64,000 nt of DNA, taken from positions 23,518 through 87,517 of the forward strand of contig JAIRZU010000005.1 of NCBI GenBank assembly GCA_031267075.1, given 5' to 3'. Below, one piece after another: positions 16,373 through 26,078 of the stretch. Positions within the stretch are counted from its first letter, which is position 1. Each line of letters begins with the position of its first letter. This stretch comes from Holosporales bacterium (GTDB lineage: Bacteria; Pseudomonadota; Alphaproteobacteria; RUG11792). A program made the translations under genes and the position numbers. The notes beneath the pieces were generated by a model. The model saw only the letters and a program-made list of their open reading frames with translations, was not told the origin of the DNA and did not search any database.

Positions 16373-19171
16373 ATGAAGAGAGTAATAATTGCGGGACTGA
16401 TAGGGGCGATCGCGAGCGCCCAACTGGTCGAGAAGGCACAAGCGAGCACCCCAACACGGAAGGCCGCCACAAGCAAGAAGGGCGACAACCTCAGCGAGAT
16501 ACTGGCACTCCTCGAACGAGTGGACGTCGACTCCCCAGCCACCAAGGAGAAGCTACACAAGATGAGCAAAAGTGGCATCGTGGCTCTCAACGACCTTATA
16601 ATGGAGGATGACGCGCCCCCACAAAGCGTGTTCAGTTTGTGGCGTGCCTTCGACAGTGGCGGACTTCTACATGTACCACCTGGGGGAGAAGATGTGGCCC
16701 TCGGGGGCAGAGGCGTGGAACTAGCAACCATGCTGATAAACGTAGCAGCTCTCTGCGGGCGCATTCCGGAAGGGTGCTGCAGTGGGTTGTCCTCTCTCCA
16801 AAGAATGAAAGTGGTCAAAGCACTCACTGCCTCACAAACTTCTCCGGAATCTACCGCTGAGGCAGCGGCTCTAATAGCCTTATTCTCGAGGAGTAGCAAA
16901 AGATCAACAGCAGCGAAAATCATCGATAGCGCCTTAAGTTGGTACATGAATATTGGCGGAGCAGACCAAAACCACATACCTTACGCGATCACGAGGTGCA
17001 TGTGGGCCGCAAAAAGCCTCGATATAGATCCCGCTCTGATACCCAGTGCTGGCACCTCGGGAGGCCTCACCCAAGCCCGACTCACATGGCTTGCTCGGCA
17101 CCCCAACGAGATACCAAGTGCAATGGAGCTTGGGGGCCCCTCCGACGACCCCGACAGGATATTCCAGATGGCGAAGGGCCGCTTCCCTCCGGAGTGGATA
17201 GGCATGGTGCTGCTCAGCAAAAATACTGACCAACAAACAGCCCTTGCCATGGCGCGAGTGTTTAAACCTGAACACCTAGCGGTCATCTTGAGTAGCACCC
17301 TCGTAAAGAGAGTAGACTGGGCCCCCGTTCGGATCACAGCAGAGCAGGGCATAGCCCGATGTAGCGCACTCACGGCACAACTGCAGGCTGCCCGCATACT
17401 CAAGGACGAAACGGAAGAGACGCGATACCTGACAGAACTCACCACCCTGGCTGAGGAGGTACTCGGGTACAGCAAGTTACGGCGAGCAGGCAAAGCCCTC
17501 GTACTTGGCGCCCCCGGCGTGGAGGAGGAACCGACCGCAGAGATGGTTAACGAGTTCATTGACCAGCTAGATCTAGACCCAGTAGACAAGCATCTCCTCA
17601 AGTGCGCAGTCGCTAGTCGTGAAGTGGGGCCCCGCCCCGCCTATGACATTACTGCCGGGGCCCTAATTAATACGCAACAGAGCTGGTTGGACGATAAGCT
17701 AAAAAGAGCCGTCGAAGCGCAGACCCCACCCAACCAGTTAAAGTGGGCCGCGGAGCAAGGCATGAGAGTGAGAGAGCTGCTGCAAGTCCCGGTTACGGTA
17801 ACCGGAGCGGGTGGAGTAAAGGTGGTCGTGAGCAGGAACGTAGCAGCCATAGAAGACGTAGTCGAAAGGGATATGCGAACCCCCTTCCCGAGCAGAATAC
17901 TGGGGATAGAACCACGGGGGGGGGAATTTAGGATCACGTTCTTAGATGTGAATGGCGGTGCAATCGGCCCTGATCAACGATGCTACCTAGAGGTAGCTCC
18001 AGGAACTATCCTCCTCGGTGATGGACTCCCCGTACCCATGAACGAGGAGCAAAGAGCGAGATTCACGGAGATCGTAAGGGACCCGAGTGTTGGCCGCTCA
18101 GCAGATGAATGCCTCATGGCCCTCTCGCAACTCGACCCAACTTTTATCGAAAGTGTCGCCAGGACAAGTGTGGCACTCCGTGAACTCGAGTACATGGATC
18201 CAAGGAACGCAGCACTATTCCTCTTCGCTCAGTACATTGCCTACCAACCACAAGATGAAGGAGCGATCGGAGCGGCTATAGGTACGGTGAGGATGCTGGG
18301 ATACGGTATTCACAAAGTCCCACCCTACGGCCTTGTTATCCGGGAAGCATCCATCGAAGCGGACCCCCAAGTGCTCAATGAACTGCACCATAGAGTGAAT
18401 GATGACATAGAGCGGCTCGGTAACCTAGTACACGCTCTACCAGGTGGCGAACTGTACCACCAGCTGGCGAAGCTGATCACAATCGTAGGGGATGTATGCT
18501 CTCCCCCTCATCCTAAAGTACAGGCCCAGCAAGCAGGAGCCCCGGAACTGCAGTCCGCCCAGCAAGCAAGCAGGCCACCAATCGTAGTGCCACCAGTGGA
18601 GGACGAACCACCAGTGGAGGAATCACAACCCGTAAGTCCTGTAGCGGAACCGCAGCACCCAGCACCTGCAGACGTGCCACCAGTGGAGGACGAACCCCCA
18701 GTGGAGGAATCACAACCCGTAAGCCCTGTAGCGGAACCGCAGCCACCAGCACCTGCAAACGTGCTACCAAGCGAACTCCTCGGTAACCCAAACACCGGGA
18801 TAGAAGGCCTCCCGGACCTAGACAACTACGATGTCGGGGCACTAGTGCGCATCCTGGAAGAATGGCGTGCCAAGCCTAATACCAGCGTCCTGGGGCGTCT
18901 CCAGAGGATGACCTCAGCGAGTACAACCCTAGAACAATCCACAATGCAACAGATTGCCAAGCAAGCAAAATTCCACAGTGCAACCGGGGTGAGCAAGACT
19001 AGGGAAGCCATAGTGGACACTGGAACATTCCTCTCGCAAGGAACACTCTACGGCAATACACGAGACATAGGGATAGCGGCAGTTATACGCGTCGCATACC
19101 ATGACGAAGCAGTAGAGCGTCAACGGCAAGCAGAAATCGCCGCCGCTGCTAATCCTTCTTCAGCCGGTTAG
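16373..19171 (+). CDS. Large predicted exported protein with Pro-rich repeats
   Basis: This 932-residue product has a signal peptide, MKRVIIAGLIGAIASAQLVE, cleaved near QA-STP. Residues 40-700 look largely helical and soluble, with Trp/Arg-rich segments but no motif I recognise. Residues 739-796 are two exact-length 29-residue repeats (VPPVEDEPPVEESQPVSPVA followed by EPQ, Pro and Ala), encoded at 18587-18673 and 18674-18760 with nearly identical bases. A short helical C-terminus follows. A G9 run at 17916-17924 in the coding strand could make the frame unstable. It is the largest secreted candidate here and a plausible host-interaction protein, but that is inference. Confidence 0.75.
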   Translation: MKRVIIAGLIGAIASAQLVEKAQASTPTRKAATSKKGDNLSEILALLERVDVDSPATKEKLHKMSKSGIVALNDLIMEDDAPPQSVFSLWRAFDSGGLLHVPPGGEDVALGGRGVELATMLINVAALCGRIPEGCCSGLSSLQRMKVVKALTASQTSPESTAEAAALIALFSRSSKRSTAAKIIDSALSWYMNIGGADQNHIPYAITRCMWAAKSLDIDPALIPSAGTSGGLTQARLTWLARHPNEIPSAMELGGPSDDPDRIFQMAKGRFPPEWIGMVLLSKNTDQQTALAMARVFKPEHLAVILSSTLVKRVDWAPVRITAEQGIARCSALTAQLQAARILKDETEETRYLTELTTLAEEVLGYSKLRRAGKALVLGAPGVEEEPTAEMVNEFIDQLDLDPVDKHLLKCAVASREVGPRPAYDITAGALINTQQSWLDDKLKRAVEAQTPPNQLKWAAEQGMRVRELLQVPVTVTGAGGVKVVVSRNVAAIEDVVERDMRTPFPSRILGIEPRGGEFRITFLDVNGGAIGPDQRCYLEVAPGTILLGDGLPVPMNEEQRARFTEIVRDPSVGRSADECLMALSQLDPTFIESVARTSVALRELEYMDPRNAALFLFAQYIAYQPQDEGAIGAAIGTVRMLGYGIHKVPPYGLVIREASIEADPQVLNELHHRVNDDIERLGNLVHALPGGELYHQLAKLITIVGDVCSPPHPKVQAQQAGAPELQSAQQASRPPIVVPPVEDEPPVEESQPVSPVAEPQHPAPADVPPVEDEPPVEESQPVSPVAEPQPPAPANVLPSELLGNPNTGIEGLPDLDNYDVGALVRILEEWRAKPNTSVLGRLQRMTSASTTLEQSTMQQIAKQAKFHSATGVSKTREAIVDTGTFLSQGTLYGNTRDIGIAAVIRVAYHDEAVERQRQAEIAAAANPSSAG
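18587..18760 (+). repeat. Two tandem 87-bp in-frame repeats
   Basis: Units 18587-18673 and 18674-18760 encode 29 residues each and differ at only a few bases, which points to recent duplication. Pro, Glu and Val dominate. Confidence 0.85.
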
Positions 19172-19183
19172 ATCTAAGGATGT

Positions 19184-19217
19184 GAGTGGATAACCTATCG
19201 CGGGTTATCCACCACTC
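19184..19217 (+). terminator. Hairpin downstream of the 932-residue gene
   Basis: GAGTGGATAACC pairs with GGTTATCCACCACTC across a short loop, 12 bases after the stop codon. No T-run follows, so rho-independent function is uncertain. Confidence 0.5.
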
Positions 19218-19332
19218 GGCCTGTGGCTTCTGCTTAGGAGTGGTTTCATAGGCTTCCTCAGGTGTCTTAAATTTCTCATATATCTTCCTCAAGTACAATG
19301 AAGGAGTGATTCATGGAAGGCTAAAAACGGGG

Positions 19333-19465
19333 AGACATCTAACTAACGTAGTTGGTGCCCATACCAGTCCACTTAAGCATAGTCGTCTCTTGCCTGAATT
19401 TACGTGATTTCTGGAACCATTTTAGCTATGAAGCTTCCTGTATCAACTACATAAGTTAGATGTCT
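19333..19465. repeat. MITE-like element with 22-bp inverted ends
   Basis: The left end 19333-19354 (AGACATCTAACTAACGTAGT and two more bases) is repeated inverted at 19444-19465 with about two mismatches. The 89 bases between hold no reading frame of note. The size and ends resemble a non-autonomous miniature element. Its transposase is not identified. Confidence 0.5.
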
Positions 19466-19575
19466 ATTCTTTTTTACACAGCTGTTTTGATGGAACCTGT
19501 ATACGAGCCGTGAGTTGTTGTTTTGAAATGGACAAATGCCTGAAAATGCTATAGCATTGATCGCGTAGCAGTTAT

Positions 19576-19651
19576 GCCCAGATAGCTCAGTCGGTAGAGC
19601 AAGAGACTGAAAATCTCTGTGTCGCTGGTTCGATTCCGGCTCTGGGCACCA
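19576..19651 (+). tRNA. tRNA-Phe (GAA)
   Basis: A 76-base cloverleaf starts GCCCAGATAGCTCAGTCGG, has anticodon loop CTGAAAA with anticodon GAA, T-loop GGTTCGATTCC and an encoded CCA end. The acceptor stem GCCCAGA pairs with TCTGGGC. Confidence 0.97.
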
Positions 19652-19692
19652 TTGTCCGTGTGATGAACTACAGGATCCCAAAGACATGACCC

Positions 19693-19716
19693 TAGGCTCC
19701 GTGAGTGAATTTTACC
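19693..19716 (+). mobile_element. IS terminal repeat remnant
   Basis: TAGGCTCCGTGAGTGAATTT matches the element ends at 1393 and 31829. No transposase codons follow here. Confidence 0.4.
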
Positions 19717-19844
19717 TCAACAAAACCAAAGCAGAAGCAAAGTGTATAAACGCCACTGTGGTTAGTACTTGAACAAGCTTCATCAACTAGCCTGGTAAAT
19801 GTCTCTATTTTTTTGAGGGGAGGGGGAGCATTTCTCCGGTAGCC

Positions 19845-21281
19845 CTAGATGTCTGCTTCGCCTGCTCGGCTATAGGAGTGTTTGCCCACCTTACAGATGT
19901 GTATGAGGTTGGTTTGGCCTGGCTCTCTAAATGGGAAGCCGGCAACTATTATGATCTTCTGATCATCAGCCACGTCGAAGTTTTGAATCAGGTTTTTCTG
20001 AACGATCTGAATCATCTGTGAGAATCCGAAAATCTCATCTGATACGATCTGGGTCACTCCCCAGCTTAGACACAGCCTCCTAGCGGCTCGTTGGCTCGTT
20101 GTGAATGCAACTATATTGGCGCTGGGGCGACCATTCGCTATGACATTGGCGCTCCTCCCAGACTCTGTGAAAACGACTACAGTTTCGATGTTATCCTTCG
20201 CAGCCATTATCGATACAGCCTCCGCAACTGAGCTGGTGCTAGCAGCATTAGTATGACAGAAACTACATGGCTCCCTCTCAGCTTGTGTAACTATTTTCGC
20301 CATCGTTTTCACGGCTTCAACAGGGTACTGACCGCTCGCCGTCTCCGCTGATAGCATGACAGCATCAGCTCCCTCCAGCACCGCATACGCCACATCTGAA
20401 ACCTCCGCTCGAGTCGGCACATGGCATGAAATCATTGACTCCAACATCTGTGTTGCTACGATACACGGCTTGCAGTATTCCCTCGCTTTCTCCACCAGCA
20501 TCTTCTGTACATGCGGGACGGACTCAAATGGTATCTCGACACCGAGGTCTCCTCTTGCTACCATAATAGCATCAGCAGCACCTACTATCGAATCGATATA
20601 CTCGAGTGCCATGGGCTTCTCTATCTTGGCTAGCACGTTGATGTCTGGGCCGACTATGTTCCTAGCGCATTCTATATCGTCAGCTGTTTGAACGAATGAT
20701 ACAGCTAGCCAGTCAGCATCTATTTCTCCGATGATTGCTAGGTCAGCCTGATCCCTCTCTGTGATCGCGTTGATCGGCAGTACAACGCCTGGAACCTCAA
20801 CTCCCTTTCTATTCGAAAGCTGGCCCCCCTCAAGCACGACTGTCTCTATGGACTTTCCATCATTATTCATAGCCTTCAGCTTCAGCTTACCGTCGTCAAG
20901 GAGGATGTCTGTCCCAGGTATGATAGCGTTGATTATCTCGGGGTGAGGCAGACAGACCCTCATGGCATTCCCATGATCCGGGTTAAGATCTAATGTGAAC
21001 TTTGCTCCAGCTAACAGAGATACCCCCTTATCCTCGAACGTCCCTATCCTTATCTTGGGGCCTTGGATATCCATCATAATTGCAAGTGGGATCCCTAACT
21101 CCTTCTCAACCTTTCGAACTGAGCAGGCATTCTCCTTGTGCACATCGTGGGCTCCGTGCGAGAAGTTAAGCCTAAACACATCGACGCCGGCCTCAGCAAG
21201 ACTTCGAATTATATCCAGGCTGCTACTTGCTGGACCGAGTGTCGCTACAATCTTCGTCTTCCTGCCAATCCTTACCATCAC
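19845..21281 (-). CDS. pyk: Pyruvate kinase
   Basis: Pyruvate kinase transfers the phosphate of phosphoenolpyruvate to ADP in the last step of glycolysis. The 478-residue protein has TKIVATLGPASSS and VFRLNFSHGAHD at the N-terminus, the catalytic barrel with MDIQGPKIRIG, LAKIEKPMALEYID, MVARGDLGVEIP and KPCIVATQMLESM, and the C-terminal regulatory domain. All hallmark residues (the Lys in AKIEKP and the metal-binding Glu and Asp) are present. Together with fba it shows that glycolytic steps are kept, unlike Rickettsia species. It is transcribed alone on the minus strand. Confidence 0.97.
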   Translation of the reverse strand: MMVRIGRKTKIVATLGPASSSLDIIRSLAEAGVDVFRLNFSHGAHDVHKENACSVRKVEKELGIPLAIMMDIQGPKIRIGTFEDKGVSLLAGAKFTLDLNPDHGNAMRVCLPHPEIINAIIPGTDILLDDGKLKLKAMNNDGKSIETVVLEGGQLSNRKGVEVPGVVLPINAITERDQADLAIIGEIDADWLAVSFVQTADDIECARNIVGPDINVLAKIEKPMALEYIDSIVGAADAIMVARGDLGVEIPFESVPHVQKMLVEKAREYCKPCIVATQMLESMISCHVPTRAEVSDVAYAVLEGADAVMLSAETASGQYPVEAVKTMAKIVTQAEREPCSFCHTNAASTSSVAEAVSIMAAKDNIETVVVFTESGRSANVIANGRPSANIVAFTTSQRAARRLCLSWGVTQIVSDEIFGFSQMIQIVQKNLIQNFDVADDQKIIIVAGFPFREPGQTNLIHICKVGKHSYSRAGEADI

Positions 21282-21551
21282 AACTAACCGATACTACCCC
21301 GCTCCATGCAAGGCATTCTACCAGTGCTGTGCCAGCATTACAACGTACATCAGATGCTTGAAGGTTCTGTCGCTGATATCACCTACCAGTCCAACCAGCT
21401 CACTCTGTCATCCCCTGGGTCAAAGTTTCCAAATGGTAACATTCCATCGTCGAAGGAACCTTGGAATTAGGGATTGTGAGGGAGCAGCTATCTCAAGTTG
21501 TTAAGAAGGGACAGCTCACAGTAATACAACCTGTTGTAAGATGTATTGTTC
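21282..21551. other. Intergenic region without recognisable content
   Basis: This divergent spacer between pyk and the exported-protein gene at 21604 should hold the pyk promoter. I see no repeat, RNA gene or transposase trace in it. Confidence 0.4.
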
Positions 21552-21581
21552 TTGACAAATCCATACTCATTGTAGTACAGT
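21552..21581 (+). promoter_or_regulatory. Predicted promoter of the exported protein at 21604
   Basis: TTGACA (21552-21557), an 18-base spacer and TACAGT (21576-21581), 22 bases before the ATG. Confidence 0.65.
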
Positions 21582-21603
21582 GTACAAAGTGTGATATACG
21601 CAT

Positions 21604-23295
21604 ATGAGAAGTAGGTTGAAAATCCTGTTAGTTGCAATAGCTATGAGCACGGTATGCTATGGAAGCGGAGGGAAGCCCATAGCGAATCCCGCTACGAGAG
21701 AGAACCCTCACAAACTGATAGTGGGGAAGTGGATGGGACTGTACAACACAGCGGTGGTACAGCTGTCCGGGGAGCCGGGCGTGCCCATAGACATAGGTGA
21801 GCTGAGTGGGGCTCCGGATACCGAAATCCTCGTGCCGGTCGAAAGCCAGTTCAAGGATGCTTCCAAGGACAAACTCAGAAAGGCCGTGAACGCACTGTAT
21901 GAGATTGGATCTAGCCAAACAGAATGGTACATGATCAGCCCGCCGTACCAACAAATGGCGCAACGGCTAACCAACGCTGCAAGAACTCTGTACAACCTGG
22001 TGCGTGAGGAGCAGCGCAAACTGGAGCTGAGCCAAACTCATAGGAGGCAACCGTCCCAAGCCGAACAACCGCAGGACAAACCCGGCAAGGACCAAACACC
22101 TCTGAACGAAACACCGCACAGCCCAGCAGTTGAAGGACAGCCACCTCCAGCCGAGCAACCGCAGGACAGACCCGGCGAGGCCCAGACACCTCCAGCCGCG
22201 CAGCCGCAGGACAGACCCGGTGAGGCCCAGCCATCTCCAGCCGAGCAACCGCAGGACAAACCCGGCGAGAAGCAACCGCGCCCCACGAGTTCCAGACCTC
22301 CAGCTCCGAAACCCGACGACGCCCCCGCCCCAGAGCGCAGACCCCTACCCACCCTAGACGAACTAATCCAACGGCGAAAACCCGACGCTGCCCCCGCGCC
22401 AGAGTACAGACCCATACCCACCCTAGACGAACTAATCCAACGGCGAGCCGGTATCATATTATACGAAATCGACAAGATGCCTGGCGGTCAGCGAGCTCGT
22501 GAACTACGCAGCGTGGCCCGAGCACTGCTAAAGGATATCAGAACCGCAGACATAACAGGTGAGCTGGTAGATTGCGTAGTGAGCACCCTGGAAGATTACA
22601 GGACGGTATGGGAGTATGAGCCTGTCCACCTCTCAGAAAGCGACCGTGCCGACTTCATAAAAGCACTGCATGGGCAAATGGAGAGAATCCGGAACAGACT
22701 CCCATACACCCCAGCACCAGGGATCGTAACAGACCACGAAGTTCACCAGCAAGAAGCCGTGGCATTGCTCCGGAAGATAGGACTCGCACACTTCACACTC
22801 CACCAGATGAGCGATGCGGTAGAGATAATCGGACACGAACTCATGCGCATCCTGGAAGACCTAGTCCAACGGCGAGCCGGAATCATATTATACGATCTCG
22901 CCAGGACACCTGAAGATCAGCAAGCTCGTGAGCTACGCAGCAGGGCCCAAACGCTGCTAGCTGAAAGCAGAACCGCAAACCTAACAGACGAGCTGGTAGA
23001 TGGCGTAGTGAGCACCCTGGAAGATTACAGGATAGTATGGAAACAGAACCCTGTCCACCTCTCAGAAAGCGACCGTGCCAACTTCATAAAAGCACTGCAT
23101 GGGCAAATGGAGAGAATCCGGAACAGACTCCGGCAGAGCACTACACCAGGAGGTGCTACAGACCACGAAGTTCACCAGCAAGAAGCCGTGGCATTGCTCC
23201 GGAAGATAGGACTCGCACACTTCACACTCCACCAGATGAGCGATGCAGTAGAAATTGCCAGGCACGAACTCGCACCTCCGACTGCGAATCCATAA
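21604..23295 (+). CDS. Predicted exported protein with Pro/Gln repeats and duplicated domain
   Basis: The 563-residue product begins with a signal peptide, MRSRLKILLVAIAMSTVCYG. A helical N-terminal part (to about residue 145) is followed by four or five imperfect repeats of the type AEQPQDKPGEAQTPP (residues 155-225), then two copies of PTLDELIQRR. From residue 281 a domain of 143 residues occurs twice in tandem, starting RAGIILYEIDKMPG and RAGIILYDLARTPE; both end near LLRKIGLAHFTLHQMSDAVE. The copies are offset by exactly 429 bases. The protein sits alone between pyk and gatA with its own promoter. Function unknown. Confidence 0.75.
   Translation: MRSRLKILLVAIAMSTVCYGSGGKPIANPATRENPHKLIVGKWMGLYNTAVVQLSGEPGVPIDIGELSGAPDTEILVPVESQFKDASKDKLRKAVNALYEIGSSQTEWYMISPPYQQMAQRLTNAARTLYNLVREEQRKLELSQTHRRQPSQAEQPQDKPGKDQTPLNETPHSPAVEGQPPPAEQPQDRPGEAQTPPAAQPQDRPGEAQPSPAEQPQDKPGEKQPRPTSSRPPAPKPDDAPAPERRPLPTLDELIQRRKPDAAPAPEYRPIPTLDELIQRRAGIILYEIDKMPGGQRARELRSVARALLKDIRTADITGELVDCVVSTLEDYRTVWEYEPVHLSESDRADFIKALHGQMERIRNRLPYTPAPGIVTDHEVHQQEAVALLRKIGLAHFTLHQMSDAVEIIGHELMRILEDLVQRRAGIILYDLARTPEDQQARELRSRAQTLLAESRTANLTDELVDGVVSTLEDYRIVWKQNPVHLSESDRANFIKALHGQMERIRNRLRQSTTPGGATDHEVHQQEAVALLRKIGLAHFTLHQMSDAVEIARHELAPPTANP
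22444..23270 (+). repeat. Tandem duplication of a 429-bp coding unit
   Basis: Copies start at 22444 and 22873. Long stretches are identical, for example the region encoding HLSESDRA and FIKALHGQMERIRNRL. Confidence 0.85.
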
Positions 23296-23388
23296 TTCCC
23301 TTCCCGTCGAGTATCACATGGTGGCAGCGCGTGTAGAAGGCCACATGGGCGTTTTTAAAAGTTGAGTTTGGGGAGGATGTGCAGGATA

Positions 23389-24912
23389 ATGGTACCAGAT
23401 CAGAAAATCAAAAGCACGACAATTTTACACATGGATAATTTTTTAACAATCACAGAAGCGAGGAGAGGGCTGAAGGCAAAGGAGTTTTCAGCGGTGGAGC
23501 TGATAGATCACTTCTTGCAGATGGCCGACAAACACAAAGACCTCAATGCATACGTTACCGTTGATCGGGAGAAAGCAATAGCCGCCGCGAAGGAAGCTGA
23601 CAGCATGATAGCACGTGGAGATGACCTTCCCTGCCTAGGGGTTCCGATCGCCATAAAAGATCTATTTTGCACGAAGGGAATAAGGACGACAGCCTGCTCG
23701 AAGATTCTCTCTGAGTTCGTCCCATGCTATGAATCGACCGTCACAAACAACCTCCTACGCAATGGCGCTATCTTTATTGGGAAGACAAACATGGATGAGT
23801 TCGCAATGGGCTCAGCCAACATCACGAGCTACTTTGGCCCATGCTATCTGAGGTATCGCAGGAAGTCATCGCCAGACGTAAAGCTAGTACCTGGTGGATC
23901 ATCTGGCGGCTCGGCAACCGCCGTTGCTTCCGATCTATGCATAGCGGCGATAGGATCCGATACCGGAGGGTCTGTGCGGCAACCAGCCTCCTTCTCTGGA
24001 ATTGTAGGAATCAAGCCTACGTACGGGCTCTGCTCGAGGTATGGAATGGTCGCGTTCGCCTCATCACTTGATCAGGCAGGGCCACTAACAAAGACCGTTG
24101 AGGATGCAGCGATAATGCTAAAGGCGATGGCGGGACATGATCCTAATGATTCCACATCCGCCGATGTAGAAATCCCAAACTACCCTGACTACATAGGCAA
24201 GTCAATTAAGGGTATGAAAGTGGGAGTCGTTAAGGAGTATCTCGATGGCTTACCAGATGAGGTTTTAAAGGTCGTCGAAGCAGCACGGAAGTTACTGGAG
24301 GAGGCAGGCTGTGAGATCATTGAGATATCGATCGAGATTCTCAAATACGTCCTTCCAACGTACTACATCATCGCCCCCTCGGAAGCATCATCAAACCTAG
24401 CGAGGTATGATGGGGTTAGGTATTCCAGGAGATCGGAGCAGACAGGGAATGTTGAGGATCTCTACGCGAACTCCAGATCGGAGGGATTTGGCGATGAGGT
24501 CCAGAGACGGCTCATGACTGGAGCCTACGTCTTATCGGCTGGCTTCTACGATGCGTATTATGCCAAAGCCCAGAAGATCAGAAAGATGATAATCGACGAT
24601 CTGATAAACAATGCATTCACAAAGGTTGATCTCCTCCTTACTCCTACTGCTCCCAACACCGCCTTTGGCCTGGACGAATCAAACAACATGTCGCCAGTTG
24701 AAATGTACCTGTGTGATATTTGTACGGTGTTTGCAAACATCGCGAGAGTACCGGCACTTTCAGTTCCTGCCGGCTTATCCTCTGATGGGCTTCCAATTGG
24801 AATACAGCTCATTGGGCGCCACTTTTGTGAGTGCGACGTGTTCCGGGTAGCGAGCGCCTTCGAGAAAGCAGTGAACTTCTCAGAGCTTAGAAAGACGATT
24901 ACTACGGTATGA
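23389..24912 (+). CDS. gatA: Glutamyl-tRNA(Gln) amidotransferase subunit A
   Basis: GatA releases ammonia from glutamine for conversion of Glu-tRNA(Gln) to Gln-tRNA(Gln) in the GatCAB complex. The amidase Ser-cisSer-Lys triad is visible: Lys in PIAIKDLFCTKG, the Ser of GGSSGGSATAVAS and the Ser of GSDTGGSVRQPASF. From ATG 23389 (AGGA just upstream) the protein has 507 residues. ATG 23431 (MDNFLTITEARRGL) fits the usual family start better but has no ribosome site. The stop overlaps the start of the glycosyltransferase gene (ATGA), so the two are probably translated together. Confidence 0.95.
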   Translation: MVPDQKIKSTTILHMDNFLTITEARRGLKAKEFSAVELIDHFLQMADKHKDLNAYVTVDREKAIAAAKEADSMIARGDDLPCLGVPIAIKDLFCTKGIRTTACSKILSEFVPCYESTVTNNLLRNGAIFIGKTNMDEFAMGSANITSYFGPCYLRYRRKSSPDVKLVPGGSSGGSATAVASDLCIAAIGSDTGGSVRQPASFSGIVGIKPTYGLCSRYGMVAFASSLDQAGPLTKTVEDAAIMLKAMAGHDPNDSTSADVEIPNYPDYIGKSIKGMKVGVVKEYLDGLPDEVLKVVEAARKLLEEAGCEIIEISIEILKYVLPTYYIIAPSEASSNLARYDGVRYSRRSEQTGNVEDLYANSRSEGFGDEVQRRLMTGAYVLSAGFYDAYYAKAQKIRKMIIDDLINNAFTKVDLLLTPTAPNTAFGLDESNNMSPVEMYLCDICTVFANIARVPALSVPAGLSSDGLPIGIQLIGRHFCECDVFRVASAFEKAVNFSELRKTITTV

Positions 24913-25976
24913 TTGGCATCAAAAGTGCAGCCATCACATCCATCATAATCCTTGTCATTGCCGTCATCGTGAGAGCTGGGATTTTCGTGTTGAGGGACTC
25001 TCCCAAGTTCGATGAGAAGGTGTACTCCGCTGTAGGCAACGGGTCAGTTCACGCATATTTCATCAACCTCGAACAATCGAAGGATCGCCTCACGAAGCTC
25101 CTACCAAAGCTGCAGAAACTTGGTATCGAATTCACCCGTATCCCCGGGGTATATGGAGCCGCTCTAAGTGATGATGAGAAGGAGGCAGTAGCCGATAGAC
25201 GGACGTATATAAGGCTGATGCATAACCCCCTCGGCGATGGTACGATCGGCTGCTACCTCAGCCACATAAATGCCTGGAAAGCATTCCTAGAATCTGAGCA
25301 CTCGTACGCAATGATCTTTGAAGACGATGTTGAGTTCGTTCCGGATTCCCTGAGACATGCGATAGATACCCTCGTTAAGAACAGCCACCTCTGGGATATC
25401 ATCACCTTCGACTATATACACTACGGCCACCCAAGGCAGCTCATCTCACTGCCCACTAACCCTCCAGAATCAGTTTCTTGCTTCGTCGATCCGGTGCTCG
25501 AATGCTCATGTACGTCTGTGTACACTCCGCTTCTGCGCTCCGTGTCTCCTAGCAATAATCCTGATTCTGGAGGTTTCAATTGTAATCCACAATCAGTCTG
25601 CCGTATCGATTCCGGGCTCCAATGCTCAGGCACCCCATTTCTTGGAAGGGTATGTCCCAACCCAATCTCCATTGTTAAATTCAGAACCCGAGTCGGGAAC
25701 GCCGGCTGCTACTTGATTAACAGAAAGGCAGCCATCAAGCTACTCTCAAAAGCGCTTCCAATAATGATGCCAGTTGATCACTACTTCGTTAGATCATGGG
25801 AATTCGGGTTACGCTTCGTCGGAGTCGCCCCTAAGCTGGTCAGTCAAGACTCCAGTGTGTCGATTAGGAAACAACAAGACCACAAGGCAAGAGTGCCCAT
25901 AAAATACAGAATCCTATCTGTGATCCATCAGGCACTTTCGCAAGCCGCCACCTGCATTTATGCCTATCTGGGGTAG
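24909..25976 (+). CDS. Glycosyltransferase family 25 (LPS-type) with inserted element
   Basis: This 355-residue protein has an N-terminal membrane anchor (residues 7-27) and a family-25 fold. Motifs include AYFINLEQSKDRL, GTIGCYLSHINAWKAFL and MIFEDDVEF, the last with the acidic metal-binding group. Family members add galactose or similar sugars to LPS or protein hydroxylysine. Between about residues 184 and 244 lies an in-frame palindromic element read in the reverse sense (VDPVLECSCTSVYTPLLRSV) plus part of a second copy. The C-terminal end is duplicated at 26928-26974. It overlaps gatA by 4 bases. With the DegT and CapD-like genes it hints at a small surface-glycan set. Confidence 0.82.
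   Translation: MIGIKSAAITSIIILVIAVIVRAGIFVLRDSPKFDEKVYSAVGNGSVHAYFINLEQSKDRLTKLLPKLQKLGIEFTRIPGVYGAALSDDEKEAVADRRTYIRLMHNPLGDGTIGCYLSHINAWKAFLESEHSYAMIFEDDVEFVPDSLRHAIDTLVKNSHLWDIITFDYIHYGHPRQLISLPTNPPESVSCFVDPVLECSCTSVYTPLLRSVSPSNNPDSGGFNCNPQSVCRIDSGLQCSGTPFLGRVCPNPISIVKFRTRVGNAGCYLINRKAAIKLLSKALPIMMPVDHYFVRSWEFGLRFVGVAPKLVSQDSSVSIRKQQDHKARVPIKYRILSVIHQALSQAATCIYAYLG
25458..25640 (-). repeat. Palindromic element in the glycosyltransferase gene
   Basis: One full copy (25458-25576, about 119 bp) lies in reverse orientation relative to the nuoK-like copies. A diverged partial second copy continues to about 25640. The host frame reads through both. Confidence 0.85.
25930..25976 (+). repeat. 47-bp flanking direct repeat, left copy
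   Basis: The last 47 bases of the glycosyltransferase gene recur at 26928-26974 with about four differences. The two copies bracket the exported-protein cassette at 26139-26666. Confidence 0.85.
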
Positions 25977-26009
25977 CATGGGCTTCCTATCGCAATGTGC
26001 GCCTGTGCA

Positions 26010-26078
26010 ACCAGTATGGTTCTACAGGTAGCTGAGTTGTCTCATACCATATGAACTCATACAGGGCGTAAAAATAAC
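26010..26078 (+). mobile_element. Transposase C-terminal remnant
   Basis: The reading VAELSHTI followed by an ACTCATACAGGGCGTAAAAA tail matches the end of the transposase pseudogene at 14879 and the remnant near 52440. Confidence 0.45.

Noticed and set aside
17916..17924. G9 tract as another phase switch in the 932-residue gene
   Set aside because: The frame is continuous on both sides, so the gene is intact as written; slippage is possible but nothing in the sequence shows a switch.
22038..22475. Gly/Ser-rich minus-strand frames over the Pro/Gln repeats
   Set aside because: They are shadows of the repeats at 21604-23295, without a start site or signal.
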